NCBI RefSeq assembly: GCF_026914185.1
Contig: NC_070573.1
Span: 1,984,001 to 2,048,000, forward strand
Length of the DNA stretch: 64,000 nt
From: Puccinia triticina
Lineage: Eukaryota > Basidiomycota > Pucciniomycetes > Pucciniales > Pucciniaceae
Reading direction: 5' to 3'
This document shows, piece by piece, positions 43,558 to 56,206 of the stretch (the stretch's first letter is position 1; each line of letters begins with the position of its first letter). A program made the position numbers and the translations under genes. Below the pieces are notes generated by a model. The model did not search any database. It was not told the origin of the DNA and saw only the letters and a list, made by a program, of their open reading frames with translations.

Positions 43558-46262
43558 AACCCTTTCAGAACCAACATCAACACTCTATGCCACATATTCC
43601 TCAAAATATAAATCCACCTTAAAAAATAAATAAAATAAAACCAGTAAACCAACCTATTCCCCTTCCTCCCAATCCTTCTCTCAGTATTCCACCATTTATC
43701 TCTCTTTCAAAAAAAAAAATCAGCCTCTTCTTCCCTTTTTTAATAAACTTTTGCAGCAAAAACAACTTAAATTTTCATTATATAGTCATCAAAACCCCCT
43801 TAAACCATATCACCATCCTCCATCCAGCTTCAAACCACAGGAAAACTCAGAAATCTACAGATTGGATCTAAACTCTTGGTGGCCAGTAGTTAAGAAAAAG
43901 GCATATTATAAGTGTTTGCTAGTGTCCAGGAGTCGCGCGAAGGATCCCGGCGGCGTCGAAACGTTTGAATTTGCTGATAGGAAAGGAGATGACGCTTTTT
44001 TCGAGTTGCGGATGGAGTAACGGACGGCGTGGCGTGTTCTGCTAGGATTAAAGGCTCAAGATGCTATGGACGACGCTGGTGTACGACCCAGACCCTACAC
44101 TCTTTATTATTAACACTCTTTTCGACTCTGGTGCACAATCCAGGCGGGTTCTCCTTTGGTTTTCTACTTCTGGCCGCGCTCGGACTGGATTTTCATTCAT
44201 CCTTTTAAGAAAGGTATCGGCGCTCGTTTCCCAAAACCTCCGCATAGCTCAAAATTTTCCCTGGGATCTCTCCTTTCATTCGGCGGTCCACTTTCGAAAT
44301 GTCATCGAGCGGTTCAAAAGATACAAGCGGTCAAAGTCGAGGATCGAGTTTTCTTAGCCCCGTGGACCTATGGACTTCATCTCTTTTGAAACGTTACTGG
44401 CACACGACGAATTGGGCTGATTTCTAGCTCAGAAATTTTCCTTGCACTCAGGCCTTTCGTTCTATCAAATTTTTATCTGATTCTATCGAACGGTTTCGAT
44501 TTTATGGGCGGTCAAAGCTCACTCGCTTTTTCGACGCCGGTGCGCGACCCGGATTGGTTGTTTTCTCACTCTCTTTTCGACGCCGGTACACGACCCGGTT
44601 TAATTAATTCTTTCTTTTCGAGTTCTTTTCCCTTTTCCTTTCTTTTTTTTCTTTATTCCCTTACCCCATGAGTTTTGGACGACTAAAAAACAAAGATTGG
44701 CAATATCTACTCGTTGCGCCTAGGAACGGACTCGCCGCAGCCGCGCCCAATCAAGTAAAACAGGATCAGCGTTGTTATGGAGCATCAAAAACATCCTCAG
44801 GAATAAAATTAGTATAAATAAGGACCTCTAGTCACCTCATAATGCATGATGATGGGATAGAGGGAGGAAAAATAAAATAATTATGGATCCAGGAAAATAA
44901 AATAATCATGGATGGAACTCACTCCCCTCTTTTCTTTTCTGGATATTAATCTCCTTCAACTCCCTTCAGACCCTTTATTCCTATTAAATCCTGAATATTA
45001 CTCTCCTTAAAACTCCCTTCAGATCTTTTATTTCTATTAAAATCTGAAAATTACTCTCCTTCATATCCCTTCAAGAATTTTTCTCTGTTATTATCATCTG
45101 GAAATTACACTCCTTCCCCAAATCCTTCTTCAGATTTTTTTTCCCTTCTCTTCATGAGCACTACCTCAGATAAAGATTCCTCACTCCTCTTTATGCCACT
45201 GGGATTATTCTTCATTCATAAAAATCTTTCAAACATATACTTCCCCTTTCTGGCCACTTTGGACTACTTCTACTTGCCACTTTGGACTATTTTATTGACA
45301 CTTATTGCCACTTTGGGACTACTTCTTACTTCAGATACTCCAGCCATTCCTACATATAAAACCCACTTCATACATATAAAATCTGGTCACCCTTCCCCTG
45401 CTTTAAAAACCTTCTTTTTTTTTCTTTTTTTTGAACTCTGGACCTTTGGACTCTGGACCCCATATAAAATCCTCTTCTTCTAGGAATTCTGGACTTTCTT
45501 CTCAAGTATTCAACCCTCTTCAAGTCACATTGCCACATTGGATTTCTGGACTTCTTTGGACAACAGTAGATATTCTTTTCAGGTTAAATATATAAACACC
45601 TCAACTCTTCATTATGGATTATCATTAGCTTCATCATATATCTTCATACTTACCTATCCTCTGGTCTAAGCTTCCATCCCTCATCCCCCCTTACTAGTTC
45701 AGTGATACCCACTGGATTTTAGTCTTACTAGTCTATGGATATGCCATTAGATTTTAGTCTTCATAATTGGTGTACTACACATAGTTAGTATATCGTCCTC
45801 CCCCTATCTCAACTCTCTTCTTCATAAGCTTAGATTTTCAGTAGTTTAGTTCTAGTATTATCTTATATAGTGAATCTTCTAGTTTTTCATAGTGATTGAG
45901 ATATTCAGTTTTATATAGTTGATTAGTTTAGAATTATCTTCTTCTGGACTTGGACTTTTGGACTTCTTTTATGGACTCTATGGACTTCTTTGTGGACATC
46001 TCTCAGGACTTCTTTTTGGACACTGGATTTTGGACTTCCTTGGTTGGATAACTACTTCCCTCTTTGGTTGGACCTCTCTCAGGAATTGGCCTCTTTGGTT
46101 GGATAATTACTTCCCTCCTTGGATTTGGACCTCTTGGACTTGGCCTCTTTGGTTGGATAACTACTTCCCTCCTTGGATTGGACTAACTCCTTTTCCTTAT
46201 TTCTTTTTTTCCCCACATTTCTCTCCTTCATCTCTTTTCTCTTTTTTTTTTCCTCTCAGTGT
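43558..46262 (+). other. Noncoding interior of the gag-only LTR element
   Basis: No gene is visible. Near 44070-44600 a module with tttcgacgccggtgcacgac and variants recurs about four times. From 44930 to 45150 there are repeats of ctccttc..ccttcaga. At 45930-46180 a 'ggcctctttggttggataa' module recurs. The stretch is pyrimidine rich and replaces pol. Confidence 0.5.
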
Positions 46263-46291
46263 CTGGGGACAGACAATAAGTTGGGGGAGCT
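46263..46291 (+). promoter_or_regulatory. Polypurine tract and conserved pre-LTR palindrome
   Basis: ctggggacagacaataag followed by ttgggggagc precedes the 3' LTR. Almost the same sequence precedes the 3' LTR of the 22117-30340 element, although the two LTR and gag sequences are otherwise different. Confidence 0.75.
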
Positions 46292-47234
46292 TGTGGTAAC
46301 CCTGTTCCTGTTCATACTATCACCCTCATATCACCACCCTTCATAAATACCTCATTATTAATTCATATTCAGATTCTACACCCCATTTTACCCCTAGTCA
46401 CCCACTCATTTCACCTAGGATTTCCAAATGGATCAGCAGTTATTGGCATGTATAGTTTTGGCAGGTATTTTCTTCATTTATATCCTTAGCATTATTACAT
46501 ACATCATTCATTAATATCATAGCTACATAGGACTGCAGATCTTACATAAACTTCATTACTCATTTTCCCCTTCATATGATATCAGCAGTACATTCCTTCA
46601 TAGCTCTTGTAGTTATTACCAAATGCTCATCATCATTTCATCTTCTACATAGTTACCTTTCATGTACACTCCTTGGTCATTGCACCTTCATCATTATTGC
46701 TCATCTTCAGATATTGTTACTATGTGCTCATCATTTATCACCCCCCCGTAGTACTTCTCACATATATAAACACCCCTCTAGATGTTGTATTCCCATCATG
46801 CACTTTCTACTACATCCCCTCTGTAGCACCTTTTAAACATCACCCTTATATGCACTTTCTACTACATCCCCTCTGTAGCACCTTTACACACCTCACTTAG
46901 ATAACATTTCACCCCTCAGAAATATATCCCCCAGCATATATCTCATTACACATCTCAGGGTGACTCCCCAAGAGCTTCTGCTTTTCTCCCCATCTCACTT
47001 CTCCTCTCTCACTCAGTAGGATTGATACACCTCAAACTCATAAAGTGTTAAAGTCATCTAAGTCAAAGAGAATCATCAGCCACACCCTTTTTCTTTTTCT
47101 TAGTGTAACCCTCTTTCCATCAGCATTAGTCAAGAGGGCAGCCTCACCAGCACCTGTAGCCTCTTCTACATTATTAGTAGTGTAGTTGACTATTTCCCCT
47201 CACAGCTCTTTCCTGATCTTTTAGGAGTTCCACA
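46292..47234 (+). repeat. 3' LTR of the gag-only element
   Basis: This is an uninterrupted 943-bp LTR that served as the reference for placing the Helitron in the other LTR. Confidence 0.9.
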
Positions 47235-50156
47235 CCGTGGCCTCAAGTACAAAAGAAGAGACCTCCGAATTCCTTTTTCATAGTGTTGACCTTTACTCCC
47301 GAATTACCTTAATTCAAAAGACAATCCAAGACAATGCGCTGAACTCCTCCTCAGCAGATCGTTGGGCAAGCAAGTGCTCGTGGTGTTTTGGATCAAAGGA
47401 AGGGGAAATAAAGATTGACTCAAACGAACCAGATATTATTGTTTCATTGGATGGCAACTTCCAGCAGCGCCACTATGCTTATGCAAGTAAGGACACTCCT
47501 GGTGAAGAAAATTATCCACACAGTTTTGTAAAGCCTTCTAAGATAGCCACAGATGCGGTATTGTTTACTGCAACTGACTCAGCTGCTGTTGGGATTGATG
47601 TGAGCCAAAAGTCAAGAGCAATAAGCTCAATATATCCTATATCAGACAACTGACTTAGCTGAGCATGAAATTTTATAATTTCCCTGAAATACAGCCCCCC
47701 TGTTCAGACACTCACAAGGCTGCCAATGACACCCAAAACAAAACAACATGGGAAAAGTGCAACGACAATGGCCTTTTTGTCAGTACCTGCCGCCATGATA
47801 TTCCCCTGCTCTTTGTGAACATCTATATAACTTGCAAAAAGTGAGTTCAAACTTCACATCAAGTGTTGTGCAATACACCGTTCATGATCCTAACTGCCCT
47901 TGATTAGGCTCTATTATCCAATCTCCATTATTCAGCATCTTTTGGACGAGTTTCCTCAAGATCGTATTGGGATTCTGTATGACCTGGGTTGCCATCTGGA
48001 GGCCCATGTTCAAAAGGTATGTGCTTATCACCACCATCACAACGTTCATAGATTTAACTAACCAGTCTTTTTGTTTATTTTTATGACTTGGACACGCTAA
48101 AATCAAAGCAGCAGTTGTTGACTGACCGGATAGACAACATGTCATTTGGCACATCAGTGTTTTATGCCTACGTGCATGAATGGTCATGCCAGGTAAAGTA
48201 TAACCCGCGCCTCAATGACGGGTGGGGCCTCTCCGATGGCGAGGGCCTTGAGCGGTTATGGGCGTTTCTATCACCATTGATCTCCACTCTCCGTGTCTCC
48301 ACCCGACTGCATTGCCTCCTCTCCTTACACTCTTGTGCGGATTACTTCTCCCATCAGTTGAACGAGATGGCAGGTGAGTTCTTCCATCAGCGTTGTTTGA
48401 ATCTATTTTGGGGGGGATAACATAAATAACTAATCCTGTGCCTGCTTGGGATAGCCTACTGGTTAGCCCAAAAGTTAGAACAATCCAAAAACATTGCTGA
48501 CACAGCTTTGGTGGCACTTGTAAAGCTCCACGCAACACCAAACAATGCCACCCCTGGACAAAACTATACCAACCACTTTCTTGAAGAGCAGTGGCAGGAG
48601 GAAAAAACATACCACCTCAATAGTGACACAACCGAACGCCATCAAGTCCAACTTGGTTATCTTCTCTGCCTGGAAGAGGAACTCAATGCTGCATGGTAAG
48701 GCTTTCTCCTCTAACATTTTGGGCTACGTTATCTGACAGCCTCATTAGGGGCACTGTGCCCATGACCCCTGAGCAAGTGCTTGTTTGCACTAACACTCTT
48801 GCCACAGTACAAAGAAAGCTTGCGGTACAAAGAGCGACTGTAGGGGACACTGGTGTAACCAACAATTTATTGGGTTTGTTGATTTATTGGTTGGTTAAAT
48901 AATATATTACTGACTTCTCTGCCTTGATCATTGTTCTCATTCAACAGCTGAGCAACAAGACCAATTGAAGATGATCTGGTATCTGAAAACAGAATTGTGC
49001 AAGTTGTTTTTGGCGCTTGTGGAAGAAAAGCAGCCATTGCTGCGAGTTTGCCGTGCTGGAGAAAGTCCAACACTTGGTGTGTGATGTTTGGTTTTGACTA
49101 TGAGATATTTGGAGATCCTTCAATTTCTGATTGCAACACAACATAGGAACTCGTGGGCAGCAAAAGCTGCAAGATGCGCTTCGCAAACGGGCAGGAAAAC
49201 TTCACACAGTCCTTGATAAATACAACAGCCACATTGAAGCCTTCCTTGTCAGCAATCCCAACCGTCCTGCCCCACCAATCATTGAGTATCAAGAACTACT
49301 TCGATTGCAGCCCAATGATAATTTTTGGAACAATGGGCTCTTCACCAATGCCCACGAGCCATGGGCAGTAGACCCGCTCACCCAGCAAGGAATATGGCAT
49401 CTGGCATCTTATAAGCGAGCGGCAGAGGAAAAAAGGCGGCTCGGGTGGGAAGTTGGTCGAGCAATGCAATGGGCAACCAATCAAAAAGATCATCACATCA
49501 ATATTTTACGTGCACTCTTTGAGTTCAGTTGAAATCCTCAAGAAGAAGTACCTGTTGCTTTGCAATCCTTTATCCAGCACCAATATCTTGACCATCACTC
49601 TGCCAAAGCTAAGATTGACTCAACAGAAGTTTTACTTCATTCAAGCTTGATAATTTGTATCTGCACGTTGCAGCTTGACTGGAATCAAAATATAATTGGA
49701 GTGTTTGAGGGCACAGAGGCTCAAGCGGGTGATAAAATACTTGTAACGAAATGAATGTCTCAGGTTGAGCGGATCAAATCTGCAATGGCACAAGGTTTGC
49801 TTTCACAAATTCCAGGCACACTCAATGAAGCAACGGTGCAAGTTCTTGCAGGCCTTGAAGTAACAAATCATCCGCTAGATACTTTGGCAAGAGGACCCAA
49901 TCAAAACAACTCAGCCCCTCCTACCCCACCAGAGGGCAACATCAATCCACACAACAAACCTTCACCCAGCAGCCAAGTTGGTGACAAATCAAATGAACAC
50001 AATGGACCAGCCAACAGAAACAATCTAGGAAACCAATCTGACAAAGACGCTGAAGGAGAGGAGGAATTGGAAGATACATACCTAGAAGACATGGAGGGCA
50101 TCCTGGCAGAGAAAATGCAGGCTGATCTTGAGCAAGAACATTCCTTGTTGGCTTGA
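47235..50156 (+). pseudogene. KDZ transposase gene, catalytic and C-terminal part
   Basis: This continues the KDZ protein after the LTR element. A one-base shift near 47280 (..RIPFS then VDLYSRI) breaks the frame. Conserved KDZ blocks follow: SLDGNFQQRHYA.., an intron at 47600-47694, DTHKAANDT..CNDNGLFVSTCRHD, PISIIQHLLDEF, GILYDLGCHLEAH, FYAYVHEWSCQVKYNPR, GLSDGEGLERLWAFLSPL, an intron near 48375-48454, YWLAQKLEQ.., an intron near 48697-48740, LIRGTVPMTPEQ.., then coiled Gln/Glu-rich exons and an acidic tail ending at TGA 50156. At least eight introns are needed. The DGN, D and E acids of the family are still visible. Confidence 0.85.
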
Positions 50157-50642
50157 ATAAAAATCTCAAACCATATAGTTTCCTTCTCTGTTGAACATTA
50201 AACAACAAAATGCGGCTAAATAGAAAGAAAAAAAAAACAGTGAGACCACTACGTGAGCAACCATTAGTCCTCACTGGATCCGCAATGGGTTTTTCTCATT
50301 GGCTCAACAGCAGGCCTATTTATAAACACTGGTTTGTTCTTGATGTTTTCTAAATGTGAATGTAATCCACCTCACTTGTGCATTGTCCTGAAATGCAAAA
50401 CTTACAACTCCGTATGTGCTTTCCTACACAATCCCTTGCCTAAGCCCACTTGTTTGAACATTAAACAACCCTAAAAACCATGAGGTATCAATCACAAGCC
50501 TATCAAAGTGTTCCAACTGCAAATGTACTCTGGCCCAGACCCCAAATCTTGGCACGTGTTTGAAGGTCCAATGTTGGCACCTTTGAATTCACAAAATATT
50601 ACTGTGCATGCCAACACCTCAAGCTTTCACCATATGATACCT

Positions 50643-50746
50643 GCACCAGGAAAAAACAATGATCACTTGCCTACAAGTGACATGAGAAGGTACAAAGGCC
50701 CCTTTCTACTTTGCTATGTCACTTGCAGACAAGTGATGATTGTTTA
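50643..50746. mobile_element. Foldback MITE, copy 2 (right end truncated)
   Basis: This shares caccaggaaaaaac..tgatcacttg and caagtgat..tgattgttt with 37352-37470. The outer ttcctggtg of the right arm is missing. Confidence 0.7.
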
Positions 50747-52261
50747 GCTGCATGCTTCCTTGGGTTGCAATATACCAAATTGCAGGGGGTTCTCACAATT
50801 GTTGAGCACCAAGGCACTGTTTTGGCCGTTGACCCTGATGCCGTTTTGGTGAGTTGTGATTACATTTTTGGGCATTGAATGATACACTGAATCATTATTT
50901 CAATTCCTGTCTGTTTGAGTTATCATTGGACAGGGTAGAAGTTGAACATAAATTGCAGGCTTTAATCAATGCCCAAAGCATCTGGATTTTGGCTCAAACC
51001 TTGTTGCGTAATGACAACATCATTCATTTCAAGGTGATTACTCAAATTCATGATTCCATTCCCTATGCATCTTATGGATGTCATGTGAACAGGTCCAAAG
51101 CATTTTCATGATTGACTGAAGAGACTTCCCCTGGACTTCTCGGATCGCAAATCCACATATTTGCTGTACTCTGGACAAGTATATGCCTTTTGACCAGTAT
51201 TATAGCAATCATGTTGTGATTGTGGTGTGTTCTCTACAGAGCTTGTTCTTCACCTCTCTGTTAATGCAGTTTTTCAGCCTGGTAAATGCTGTAAGGTGTT
51301 GGTATTCAAATTAGTGCATTGAGTCATCAACAGGTTTTGATTGTGTGTGTTATGTAGCACCATCATCAAAATCATTCAAGGGGCTTTTGCTATAGCCTAA
51401 TGCAGAACCTCAGTGAATTGAGATCTACTGCTTGAGAGCCTGTGGATCACGCATTTGTGATGCATCTTCTTGGGCGGGTAAATGCTTTAATCTTGAATCT
51501 TAATTTTGTGCTTTGAGAGATCAAGGAGCCTATTTTGTGTGTGTCACGTAGGGCCAAACCAACAATTCCTCAACGGGCACTTATTTTAGCCCAATGTGTC
51601 AACAACGAGCGGAACAACCTCAAGAAAAATCAAATTTCTTTATGTGTATCACTACTCTATTTGTTCATCACACATCCTCTCTATCTTTATAATTTCTATC
51701 TTCATGTTCATTGTGGTATTTCCTTTTTTCACAACAGAAGATCTTCTCTTATACACATATATACAAAACTGAAATAGGTTATATACAAATTGTTACGGTA
51801 GTAAAGTCTATGGAGTTGCAAGTCAAAAACAAAAACTGTACAGATCATACTAGATTTTACTCAAATTCATCTTTTCCTATAAATATTGTACAACTCCTCT
51901 TCTATGTCCCCTCATGTGATTTATCTTGTTTTCTCTCACATAAAATTATTTCTGTCTTAAAATCCATACAAGATTTAAATCTACAAAACCTGTGACCCAA
52001 AAACACGCTCAGTGACCCGTTCTTTACACAATGCAGGACTGTGTGGAGTGGAATGTTCACTTCACGAGCGGGGGCATGAGTTCACTACTGCTCAGATATC
52101 ATTTTGATGTAATGGATCACTACCCCTGGCCAGCAGGGCACCGGGGCAGTATTAAAAACCAAGCAATTGGCAGAGGACCTCCCGCAGACTCTCAGTTGTT
52201 CCGCAATCTCCCGCCACACATCCACATAATAGAGCACGTCCCATATTCAATAAAAACTCTT

Positions 52262-52405
52262 GATGACCGGTCAGCCGGTCATCGAGGGGATAAAACTTCT
52301 CAATTACCGGCCAGCGGTCATCGAAGAGGATAGAACCTCCCTATGAGCGGCTGAGAGGGGATAAAACCTCTCCATGACCGGTCAGCCGGTCATCGAAGAG
52401 GATAA
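52262..52405. repeat. Palindromic minisatellite (GACCGGTCA type)
   Basis: Three to four units of about 38-40 bp combine gaccggtcagccggtcatcg with a gaggataaaacctc module. A related array lies at 61818-61992. Confidence 0.75.
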
Positions 52406-53214
52406 AAGATGGCCGTTCAAAGGGAACTTGACCTGGATCAAACCTCCCACCACTCGTAGCCTCTCGCTCAATATCAGCGGAGCTTAGCTCACCAAGGCCG
52501 TCTGTAGGTTCAACGCCGGTTGTGAATGCGACATCGGTGTTTACCACATGATAGTAGTGGCTGGTTCGAGTGGGCGTGGTCCGACGTCTGGCATGAGGGG
52601 AATATTATGATACAGCAGTCAATTAAAATGATAGATGGATGGGGGTTCAGGCCAGGCTTGAAACACCCACCTTACTGTTGTAGTCATCGGATCGACATTC
52701 CGAAGGCTGTTGAGTGCGGAACGAGTGGCAGTAGCGGTATCCGTTACTCTAGGCTCAGGCCGGTGTTATCTACACAGTGAGGCGATCAGATAAGTCGGTG
52801 GCTCTGGATCGGCAGCAACCAGAGCAACCAAAGGAATAATTTAAGGCGAGAGAACTTAGCTTGTGTGGGTTATTTTCCAGGAGCACAGAATCTGATCCCT
52901 GGGTTTCAGTAGTGTAAAGGGTTACTGGGAGCTGGATATGAAATGGACAAAGCGTATTAGTTGATGTTCGACATGGTCTATGGAGAGATATGTTTGCGGG
53001 CTCTGGAAGGGCAGACCGCAGCTGTGCCTTGCCAGCGACCAGAGCCACGATAGACTGAAGATTTAGTGGAAATGGCGTACTTTGTCATTGATTAAACCCA
53101 ACGGGTTTATTCGTGGTGCCCAGAAATTTTACATGGATCGCACAGAATACTATTTTGCATACGCGTAAACATGCATACAGACCAGGTTATGCAAATGTAA
53201 TTTGTACTCCTACA

Positions 53215-53470
53215 CCACCGGTGCGATCGGACGAATTCTTAACATCGCCCTGACATCGGTGTCGCCAAGATGTCAGTGCGACACCCTGTGACATCAGGGC
53301 GATGTTAGGAGAAGGTCGGCATCGGCTTGATGCCCGGGTTGATGTCGGTTCAACTGGATCGTCGCCGTGATGTCTTCAGCACCAACATCACTAGGATGTT
53401 GCGCTATTGTGACATCCTGGTAGTGTCAGAGCAATATCAGACCGCCGTCGCACTTTACATCAAGTCGCTC
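53215..53470. repeat. GATGTC/GACATC palindromic cluster (left)
   Basis: gacatcggtgtcgccaag, tgacatcagggcgatgtta and many variants with gatgtc or gacatc occur in both orientations. A similar cluster at 56470-56680 lies on the other side of the Plavaka-type relic. Confidence 0.65.
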
Positions 53471-53861
53471 AGCCCTGATCACTGGAATTGCTTGGGGCCC
53501 TGCATCCCTGGTGCATCGCCACATTGATGGGCCAGCCCAAGGAGGTGAACTTTGAAGCAAATGCAGTCATCCCGTCCCATTGGGTTGATAGTGATACTGC
53601 ATCGGGCACTGTAGGAAACAATTCCCTTCCACACTCCAGAGGCTGATAAGCCTCGGGCGAATTCCACTGCTCTCATTGCGCTAATTCATATGTGTTGTAT
53701 CGACCCAACGGGAAGAAGCGTTCCACCTCGTCTCCTTGGGATCTCAAGTTTTTTCTCTCTTTGCATTTTTGTAGATAATTTTGGTAATATCGTCAGAATT
53801 ACTTTAGAAATTAGAGCTATCTCGTTTAGAACTTAGAAGTATGTATATTCTAGTTTAGAAC

Positions 53862-55590
53862 TTAGATCAAAACCGATCGATAGACAGTGGAACTTCTGAC
53901 TGAACCTTCCGAGGTTTCAGAAGCATGCGAGGGATGAGGAGAATTGATAGAATACTCAGTACCAGTCGTGCCCTGCCATTTCCAAAGGCCCTCATTCATA
54001 GCCTCAACCCATTCGCCAGGGCTAACTGGCTGAGTCGGTAACGCCGCGAGCCTTCTGTGGGTCTCAGGAGAGTGTAAAGAGGAAGAATTAAGAATGTAGG
54101 CCTGTAGATCTTCGTGATGAACCTCCGGATCTTTCACTGAAGTTTCTTGCCTCTCAACACATACCGACTTTGTTTTCTTCACTGTACATCCCGCACTGTT
54201 GCAATTGTGCTGGAAGTTCAAGGTGGTTTGAATCATCTAGAGATGTAAAGGAAGGATAAGATAAATATATCACGAAAAAGATTCAGATCAACATATTAAA
54301 TACCTTTGTTCTAACTAAGCAATTCACGTTTGATCGAAGGAATTCCCGCATTCCATAAAACAGATTGACTGTTGAACTTCGTAATATGTTAAGGTGGCAG
54401 AAGAAATCCGGGCCTACACGCCATATTGATTTAATCTGTCCAACAATTTGTGCATCATGATTCCGTCCTGCCTGTTGTAGTCAAGGCAACAGAGTTTTAG
54501 TGATTTAATCAAACGAAGCTACTAACTTGAAATCATAAATACCAAAACAAAAGAGCCTTTTTGAAGCACTTCGTGCGGGTTAAGTTGAATCTTGCAGACT
54601 TGCTCAATTTTCTGCCCTTCATGTCCTGTTTGTAGACTCTCGGGAACTTCAACTTCTTTGGATTCAGGCAACGATACATTCTTTTTGTAGGGATATGATA
54701 TCAATGAATTGATTATGAAATCATTATACCCCATTGACTGCTTGATTGATGCATTATCGGAAAAGATGCTCAGCAGCTCTGGTGAGGAATGTGATATAGA
54801 TCCAGTTTTGGTGTCGTAGAACACACCGCCACACAATATAAACCGGAGTGCTTCATAATTGCTGAAGCTAGTGGCAATATCTTTGCCTGGACCTTGTTTG
54901 TTGGAGTGAATCGAAGACTTCCTGAGAACTGAATTGAAGGATTCAAATTTTTCGGTAGAGAACAGACTGGCGGGGCCAAAGCGAAGAATGGATTCAGGAA
55001 GGTGGAGAAGCATGTGAAACTTTGGCTTGTTGATCCACTGCGCGTTGCTTTTGATTAGATTGCGCAAGAAGATATCAACATGTTTCTTGAGTTCTACTTG
55101 GTATTCGTCCATTTGGCTGATGTTAGTTTGGAAAATTAAGGAGCAGAGGATGGAAAGTGAAAGCCAGAGTTCCCTTTGAGCCGGATCCATGAATTCGAAA
55201 AATACAAAAGGTGCGGCTTGGATGAAAAACTTGAAATCCTTGCCAGACAAGCTCCCCACGTAGTTAATCAGCGTTTTCGGACTTGCTGGAGGAAGATTCA
55301 ACGAGTCGGTATTAAACGATTGAACACGACCAGACAATTCTTCACGCCTCTTCTTATCGAAGTTGTTGATATAGTCCCGCACCATGTACTTGACAACACC
55401 AAGCAATACAACATGAAGGATTTCCACCGGAGTATCTTGACAACCATCAAACCCTATTAAGAAAGAAAAAAGAGTCAGTAAAGCTTGAAATTAAAGAATT
55501 CTTAGATAAAAATAAGGCAAGAACCTTCAAGTTTTAACCAAGGATTGAAAATCCTGGTCGAATCTTCCTCTAATAGCTTATCAACTTCTT
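53862..55590 (-). pseudogene. Plavaka/CACTA-type transposase, C-terminal part
   Basis: Read from the right: a short exon ..EEDSTRIFNPWLKLE, an intron at 55524-55454, then GFDGCQDTPVEILHVVLLGVVK (split over the exon start), ..FFIQAAPFVFFEF.., NKPKFHMLLHLPESILRFGP, STEKFESFNSVLRKSSIHSN, KDIATSFSNYEALRF. After another gap, a C-terminal piece CNSAGCTVKKTKSVCVERQE..HHED ends at 53862. These blocks are characteristic of Plavaka-type transposases of basidiomycetes. The N-terminal half with the first catalytic Asp is missing, so this is a truncated relic. A CACTA-like terminus cactgtaggaaacaattccc lies at 53608, but I found no partner on the right. Confidence 0.82.
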
Positions 55591-55744
55591 TTTTGCCCTC
55601 TTTATCCTTCCTTCATTTTCAGCTTGTGTTTAACATCATTGAAACCAGCTCGAGTCTAGTTGTGGGGCCTGTACCAAGTATCCACGGGCTTGTCTTTCAG
55701 GTGCATTATTCTTCTCTACTCTTTTTAGTGGGTTACAGTTGAGA

Positions 55745-56206
55745 TCTTCTGACTGGCTGTGATTTTCGGCATTTGCATCGCCAGATTCATAAGGCGTTCT
55801 CTCCAAAAGGCCGATCACTCAACTATGAAAAAATAGTTGCGGAAACAGATGCGACCGCCCGGGCTCGCTTTGCATATATTCGGTTGGCATTTGCCAAATA
55901 CTACATGGAGACGGCAGGGACCAAGAAGAAAAAAACCCCCTGGACTCCAGTGGATAATTTCTTGATCTCCTTGCAAAAAAAAACACCAAATTATCGAGTC
56001 GCGTAAGTGTAGTGTGTGTTGTACGTTGTTTTGATCTCAACTGACACTGGCGTGCTTTCAGATGGGGGCAATGTATCTTAGAAAAGGACCATGCGCTATT
56101 TGGTTCCGGACAAACGCAATTTGAATCCCTGCCGGATGATGTCGATCTACTTCCAACTGAAGAAGAGATACAGGAACTGATTGCGTACAATGAATCCACC
56201 AAATAA
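55745..56206 (+). pseudogene. Unknown transposon-associated protein, C-terminal part (gene D)
   Basis: The reading frame enters after a TGA near 55742 and runs ..RQIHKAFSPKGRSLNYEK.., ATARARFAYIRLAF, PWTPVDNFLISLQ, NYRVA, then across an intron at 56003-56061 to WGQCILEKDHALFG, ..LLPTEEEIQELIAYN and TAA 56206. It matches the C-terminal domain of gene C block by block (AR.A..RL.F; YR....ILxKDxAL; LPT.EE..E.IA.Y). The N-terminal part is not found upstream, so this is a fragment or has undetected exons. It lies head to head with the Plavaka-type relic. Confidence 0.62.

Larger units (their letters stand above)
35939..47234 (+). mobile_element. Gag-only LTR retrotransposon with nested Helitron and TRIM
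   Basis: The LTRs are 35939-36669 plus 40892-41102 (942 bp once the Helitron is removed) and 46292-47234 (943 bp), with TGT..ACA ends and the 4-bp duplication ccgt. The LTRs differ at many sites, so the insertion is older than the others here. The interior codes only for gag (41437-43557) and otherwise has no recognisable gene. It must rely on another element for protease, reverse transcriptase and integrase. Confidence 0.9.
50157..53214. other. Noncoding stretch downstream of the KDZ gene
   Basis: AT-rich DNA without a recognisable gene. It contains the second foldback MITE copy (50643-50746) and the GACCGGTCA repeats (52262-52405). The right end of the KDZ transposon probably lies here, but I could not find its inverted repeat. 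Confidence 0.4.

Noticed and set aside
52560..53060. Possible gene around 52770-53048 on the minus strand
   Set aside because: A 92-codon frame with no domain; the ggctctgg..ccagagcc repeats there point to noncoding DNA.
53600..53640. CACTGTAGGAAAC as the left terminus of the Plavaka-type element
   Set aside because: It looks right and lies beyond the gene end, but no inverted partner was found on the right side and no TSD can be assigned, so no element was drawn.
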